A stretch of 64,000 nt of DNA from assembly GCA_029817715.1 (NCBI GenBank), contig JARUPY010000292.1:2634001-2698000 (forward strand), given 5' to 3'. This stretch comes from Melastoma dodecandrum (Eukaryota > Streptophyta > Magnoliopsida > Myrtales > Melastomataceae). Position numbers and translations under genes: made by a program. A model generated the notes under the pieces. It saw only the letters and a program-made list of their open reading frames with translations. It was not told the origin of the DNA and ran no database searches. Position 1 is the first letter of the stretch; every line of letters begins with the position of its first letter. This document shows, piece by piece, positions 60,034 to 64,000 of this stretch.

Positions 60034-61095
60034 TCAAGGGCCGCGCTCGTCCGGCGCGAGCGGGAGCTCGACCGACCGTCTGGTTCGGGCCGAGATGTGG
60101 GCCGCTTCCAGGCAGGCCATCACCCGGACGGCCTCCAGCGCCGCCGCATCGTCGACCGGGCCGCGGAGGATGGCCTCGGCCACACCCCGGTAGAAGAGGC
60201 GCTGATCCCCGGCCAGGGCCGGCCGATGCGTCACCCGCCCCGTCCCGTCGTGGATCGCGAGGTCGTCCGAATCTGCGCCCCATCCCGGCGCGCCCGGGGC
60301 CATCCCGGCCAGCAACTGTCCTTCCTGAGGATCGGGACGGTGCTTGATCAGGCTGCCGGCCTCGCCGTGCGCCACGAAGCGGGGCGATCCGCCCGCGACC
60401 AGCATGCTCGCCTGCAGCACCACCCGCAGGTCCGGATAATCCAGCACCACGTGGGCCCAGTCTTCGGCCCGCGCACCGGGCCGGAGCCGCGCGAGGTTGG
60501 CGGTCACGCGTTCGGGCAGGCCGAACAGCAACAGCGCCTGATCGAGGAGGTGAGGCCCGAGATCGTACCAGATCCCACTGCCGGGGCCGGCACCCTCGCG
60601 CCAACGCTCGCGGACCTGCGGCCGGAACCGGTCGATCCGCGATTCGAGATGCCGCACCGGGCCGATGACGCCGTCGGCGATGGCCTGGCGGAGGGTCAGG
60701 AAGTCGCTGTCCCAGCGCCGGTTGTGGAACACGGCGAGCAACCGGCCCCGGCTCCGCGCCGCCGCCCGCAGAGCGCGCGCCTCCGCGAGGTCGAGGGTGA
60801 AGGGCTTGTCGACCACGACATGCTTGCCGGCCGCGAGCGCAGCCCGGGCCAGGGGGGCGTGGGTGTCGTTGGGGGTGGCGATCACCACGAGATCGACGGC
60901 CTCCGACGTGGCGACCGCTACCGGATCGGCGCTCACCGTCACGCCGGGGAGATCGGCCCCCACCTTGGCGGGATCGCGCGAGGCCACCAACCGGAGATCG
61001 AGCCCCGGGACGGCGCGGATCAGGGGCGCGTGGAAGGTCCGGCCGGCATAGCCGTAGCCGATCAGGCCGACCCGGATCGCAGGACCGCTCTTCAC
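60034..61095 (-). CDS. Gfo/Idh/MocA-family oxidoreductase
   Basis: This 353-aa NAD(P)-dependent sugar or inositol-type dehydrogenase begins with the Rossmann motif RVGLIGYGYAGRTFHAPLIR (about 8-27). EAVDLVVIATPNDTHAPLAR follows, then the signature HVVVDKPFTLDLAEARAL, which carries the catalytic Lys (EKP/DKP). The C-terminal substrate domain contains GIWYDLGPHLLDQALLLFGL with the conserved D-x-x-x-H. It resembles the YdgJ/scyllo-inositol group; the substrate is not determined. ATG start, no operon partner. Confidence 0.91.
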   Translation of the reverse strand: MKSGPAIRVGLIGYGYAGRTFHAPLIRAVPGLDLRLVASRDPAKVGADLPGVTVSADPVAVATSEAVDLVVIATPNDTHAPLARAALAAGKHVVVDKPFTLDLAEARALRAAARSRGRLLAVFHNRRWDSDFLTLRQAIADGVIGPVRHLESRIDRFRPQVRERWREGAGPGSGIWYDLGPHLLDQALLLFGLPERVTANLARLRPGARAEDWAHVVLDYPDLRVVLQASMLVAGGSPRFVAHGEAGSLIKHRPDPQEGQLLAGMAPGAPGWGADSDDLAIHDGTGRVTHRPALAGDQRLFYRGVAEAILRGPVDDAAALEAVRVMACLEAAHISARTRRSVELPLAPDERGP

Positions 61096-61247
61096 GGCGC
61101 GGGCCTCAGCGCCTGCACTCCGGAGCGTCGTGCCGATCCGTGACCCCGCCGACGAAGCCGGCGGCCCTCAGCATCAGCGGTCCGATGACGGCGGCAGACG
61201 GGAAACCGCCCACGATACGGTTTCCGGCTGAACGCTTCGGTTGCACC

Positions 61248-61340
61248 GTCTTCACGAGCGCAGCGAAGTGATCCAGGGCAGCGCGACATCGGTCAGCGTG
61301 GCGCGGCACTGGATCGCTTCGCTCCGCTCGAAAGAAGGCG
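61248..61340. repeat. REP-like palindrome (family 1)
   Basis: TTCACGAGCGCAGCGAAGTG followed by ATCCAGGGCAGCGCG is inverted as CGCGGCACTGGATCGCTTCG then CTCCGCTCGAAAGAAG. It has the same plan as the unit broken by the IS66 element and the copy at 14911. Confidence 0.8.
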
Positions 61341-61802
61341 CCGAACGCATCGACCCGTGACGGTGGCATGCGGCATGCCGCGATCCTCCCCATACGCATG
61401 GCCCGACCGGATGGAGGCCCACGCTCAAACACAACCACGTCGTTGCCAGGCTCTTCAAGCCCGTGAGCGCGATCGAGGATGTCGACGTGCGGGATGTCAC
61501 GATCGGAGCAAAGCATCCGACCGCGAGGGCAGCCACGTCCGCGCCGTTCAACTCTGTCGCCGTACGCGCGATCCGGTCCTTACGAGCCGCGTTGTTCAGG
61601 GAGAGATCTAACGGAACCGGCCGCATGGCCCGGATCATTGCTTTAAAGAAGATTTTTCTAGTATCCGGCGCGATACCCCGGGCTGATAGGGCCACCCGAG
61701 GTCCGGTGGCAGCCTGATCGACCACCCCGTCAGTCCGGGACTGCGCAGCAGGACCCTTAATCCAGAGCCGCCAACGGTCCGAGAGCTTGATCCAACTGCG
61801 GT

Positions 61803-61845
61803 TATGGATCCCGGGCTCCGCTGCGCGGCCCCGGGATTACGGGGC
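61803..61845. repeat. Half palindrome of repeat family 2
   Basis: TATGGATCCCGGGCTCCGCT then GCGCGGCCCCGGGATTAC forms a single hairpin (CCCGGG-centred) related to the repeat at 39505. Confidence 0.5.
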
Positions 61846-62106
61846 GGACGCTTCAGCGTCAAGGCCACACCAAACCCAAGGAGAAACCCAACCCAAGGAG
61901 AAGACGCATCTCTGAAGCGAATGCCGTGACCGTGCGTCCTGCCGCCGCGCCGAACCCCTGCCTGATGTCGGCGCAAATCGGCGGATCGGTCGGAGTCGCA
62001 GGCTGCGTCAGATCCCGCGCGCTGCGGCAACTTGCTGAGGCGCCCCCCTGCCGCCGCACCCGAATTCGTATTAATTCCGCCACACTGTTGTGGCCCTGCA
62101 CCAGTC

Positions 62107-64000
62107 ATGCCGTTCCTGCAGCGCTCACCGACAGAGGAAGGCCCGTCACCCGACCCCGAGGGGATCATCGGCGAGGGGACGGGCCCGGACGCGGCGCTGG
62201 CCGAGTCGCTGCGGCCGGACCCCCGCGGCCCGGGCTGGATCGGCGCGGCCGTGGTGGTCACCGCCCTGGTCTCGGCGCTGGCGACCTTCCTGATCCTGGC
62301 CGGCGTGATCCGGGTGACGCCGACGCCGGCCTACGGCGTGACGCTGCTCGCCATCAACGCCGCCCTGGTGCTCAGCCTCGCCTTCATCATCGCCTGGGAG
62401 GCGCGGGTCTTCCTGCACGCCCGCAAGGCCAACGCCGCGGTGGCACGGTTGCACACCCGCATCGTCGGCCTGTTCTCGCTGATCGCGATCCTGCCGACGA
62501 TCCTGCTCGCGGTGGTCGCCTCCGTGACCATCGACCGGGGCCTGTCGCTCGGCTTCACCGACCGGGTCCGCGACGTGGTGCTGAAATCCGTGGAGGTGGC
62601 CGACGCCTACCAGGAGAACCAGTGCCAGAGCCTCGCCCGGGAGATCCGGATCCTGGCCGACGACCTGACCCGCGCCCGGCCGAACTTCGACGTGAACCGC
62701 GACTGGTTCCAGACCTTCCTCACCACCCGGGCGACCAATCTCGGCCTGCCGGTGGCGCAGATCATGCGTGGCCCCACCGAGGTGGTGGCCCGGGCCAAGA
62801 TCGACGTGCTGAAGACCAACCGCCTGCCTTCGGCGGCGGCCTTCGAGGATGCGGCGACCTCCGCCGACCCGATCTGCCTGCTGCCCACCGAGGGCCGGGT
62901 CTTCGCGGCCCTCATGCGGATGCCGGCCTACGACGACGCCGTGCTGATGGTGCAGCGGGAGGTCAGCCAGCTCGCCATCGACTTCCCCGGCGTGTCCCGG
63001 GCGGCGGCGGCCGAGTACCTCACCTACGATTCGCTGCGCCGCTCGATCCAGATCACCTTCGCGTCGGTGTTCCTGCTGATCGCCCTGATCGCCCTGCTCT
63101 CGGCGGTGTGGTTCGGCATGAACTTCGCCAACCGGTTCGTGGCGCCGATCCGCCGGCTGATCAACGCCGCCGATCAGGTCGCCTCGGGCAATTTCTACGC
63201 CCAGGTGCCGACCAAGAAGACCAGCGGCGACCTCGCGCATCTCGGCGAGAGCTTCAACAAGATGACCCAGGAGCTGCGCCGCCAGCATGCGGGCCTGATC
63301 GCGGCGAGCGACCTGATCGACACCCGCCGCCGCTTCACCGAGGCCGTGCTGTCGGGCGTGTCGCCCGGGGTGATCGGCCTCGACGCGGCGGGCTTCGTCA
63401 CCATCGCCAACCCGGCCGCGGAGCGGATGCTCGATCTGCCGAGCGACGCCCTGGTCGGCCAGCCCCTCGGCCGCGCGGTGCCGGAACTCGCCCCCGTGCT
63501 CGCCGAGAGCGAGGCCCGCCCGCGCAGCCTGCAGCAGCAGCAGATCCAGCTCACCCGGTCGCGCGGGGAGCGGACCATCACGGTGCGGGTCACGAGCGAG
63601 CAGGCGCAGGGCGCGTCCCGCGGCTGGGTGGTGACGCTCGACGACATCACCGACCTCGTCCAGGCGCAGCGCAGCTCCGCCTGGGGCGACGTCGCCCGCC
63701 GGATCGCCCACGAGATCAAGAACCCGCTGACGCCGATCCAGCTCTCCGCCGAGCGGATCCGGCGCAAGTACGGGAAGGTCATCACCACCGACAAGGAGGT
63801 GTTCGACCAGTGCACCGCCACGATCGTGCGGCAGGTGGACGAGATCAAGCGCATGGTCGACGAGTTCTCGGCCTTCGCGCGGATGCCCAAGCCCGCCATC
63901 GCCCAGAACGACCTCACCGAGATCGCCAAGCAGAACCTGTTCATGATGCGGGTCGCGCACCCGGACATCGACTTCGCCTTCTCGGCCCAGGGCGGCGCCG
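62107..64000 (+). CDS. ntrY: NtrY-type nitrogen sensor histidine kinase (5' part, cut by window end)
   Basis: The frame is open from the ATG at 62107 to the window end (at least 631 aa). Two membrane helices start near residues 46 and 80, a third near 115, and a large periplasmic region (about 140-300) precedes another helix (about 310-335). HAMP follows with FANRFVAPIRRLINAADQVA. PAS comes next (AVLSGVSPGVIGLDAAGFVT), then the HisKA motif WGDVARRIAHEIKNPLTPIQ with the phosphorylated His and LSAERIRRKYGKV. This is the NtrY architecture; it normally phosphorylates NtrX to control nitrogen genes. The catalytic ATPase domain lies beyond the window. It is unlinked here to the urea operon. Confidence 0.93.
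   Translation, partial: MPFLQRSPTEEGPSPDPEGIIGEGTGPDAALAESLRPDPRGPGWIGAAVVVTALVSALATFLILAGVIRVTPTPAYGVTLLAINAALVLSLAFIIAWEARVFLHARKANAAVARLHTRIVGLFSLIAILPTILLAVVASVTIDRGLSLGFTDRVRDVVLKSVEVADAYQENQCQSLAREIRILADDLTRARPNFDVNRDWFQTFLTTRATNLGLPVAQIMRGPTEVVARAKIDVLKTNRLPSAAAFEDAATSADPICLLPTEGRVFAALMRMPAYDDAVLMVQREVSQLAIDFPGVSRAAAAEYLTYDSLRRSIQITFASVFLLIALIALLSAVWFGMNFANRFVAPIRRLINAADQVASGNFYAQVPTKKTSGDLAHLGESFNKMTQELRRQHAGLIAASDLIDTRRRFTEAVLSGVSPGVIGLDAAGFVTIANPAAERMLDLPSDALVGQPLGRAVPELAPVLAESEARPRSLQQQQIQLTRSRGERTITVRVTSEQAQGASRGWVVTLDDITDLVQAQRSSAWGDVARRIAHEIKNPLTPIQLSAERIRRKYGKVITTDKEVFDQCTATIVRQVDEIKRMVDEFSAFARMPKPAIAQNDLTEIAKQNLFMMRVAHPDIDFAFSAQGGA

Larger units (their letters stand above)
61096..62106. 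other. One kilobase without a convincing gene
   Basis: Apart from the two repeats, I find no frame with credible composition. Weak frames on the minus strand at about 61350-61700 show no family and may be noise or a decayed gene. Lower-GC DNA around 61600-61680 could be a promoter. Confidence 0.35.

Noticed and set aside
61252..61725. Minus-strand frame of about 157 codons in the gene-poor kilobase
   Set aside because: Part of it is a translated REP repeat (61248-61340), the composition is mixed and no family was recognised; it is too weak to call a gene or pseudogene.

Overview
The window is about 70% GC throughout. Its gene content fits an alphaproteobacterium of the Hyphomicrobiales, most likely Methylobacterium or a close relative. 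Supporting genes are the urt urea ABC operon, a TrcR/DUF1013 regulator, an NtrY-type histidine kinase, an Omp25/31-like porin, DUF4170 and DUF1127 proteins, and several families of GC-rich palindromic intergenic repeats. This assignment is inferred from protein families; no database search was possible.

Layout. 1-5 kb: small hypothetical and membrane proteins, a DUF2721 protein and a membrane class III nucleotide cyclase with a CxxCH haem-type sensor. 5-9.5 kb: a porin, a basic DUF5872-like protein, a small secreted protein, a decayed LuxR regulator reading into a DUF1127 gene, and an MDR oxidoreductase. 9.7-16.2 kb: serA (+) converging on a minus-strand encapsulin locus made of an unknown 78-aa protein, serine acetyltransferase, a family 2 encapsulin shell with an inserted cNMP-binding-like domain, and a cysteine desulfurase cargo with a long disordered N-terminus. 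Together these could run serine to O-acetylserine to cysteine to stored sulfane sulfur. 16.6-18.6 kb: small proteins and a periplasmic ClpP-fold protein. 18.8-25.8 kb: a Crp/Fnr regulator followed by urtABCDE, with palindromic repeats before urtB and between urtB and urtC.

26-36.3 kb looks accessory. It holds an epoxide-hydrolase-like protein, a fused TRAP permease, an IS66 element inserted into a palindromic repeat, a multiply broken acyl-CoA ligase, a Tat-exported DctP and an AtoE-type short-chain fatty acid permease. 36.5-47.8 kb: an ABC binding protein; a pspA-yiaA pair divergent from a TetR gene with two matching palindromes; a GFA protein; a chemoreceptor; an orphan NitT/TauT-like binding protein; emrAB with a divergent TetR regulator; then a promoter plus strongly folded segment (candidate ncRNA) upstream of trcR. 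48-56.6 kb: an MFS permease with an aconitase-family enzyme, a lipase-like hydrolase, prs, DUF4170, small proteins and a Tat-exported FAH-fold enzyme. 56.9-64 kb: a dctPQM TRAP operon divergent from the FAH gene, the selenocysteine tRNA gene (selC, minus strand), a Gfo/Idh/MocA oxidoreductase, about 1 kb without a convincing gene, and ntrY, cut by the window end.

The most interesting items are the encapsulin-desulfurase-serine acetyltransferase locus, the structured RNA candidate before trcR, the IS66 element split into a REP palindrome with an 8-bp target duplication, and the paired palindromes around the TetR/pspA and FAH/dctP divergent promoters.
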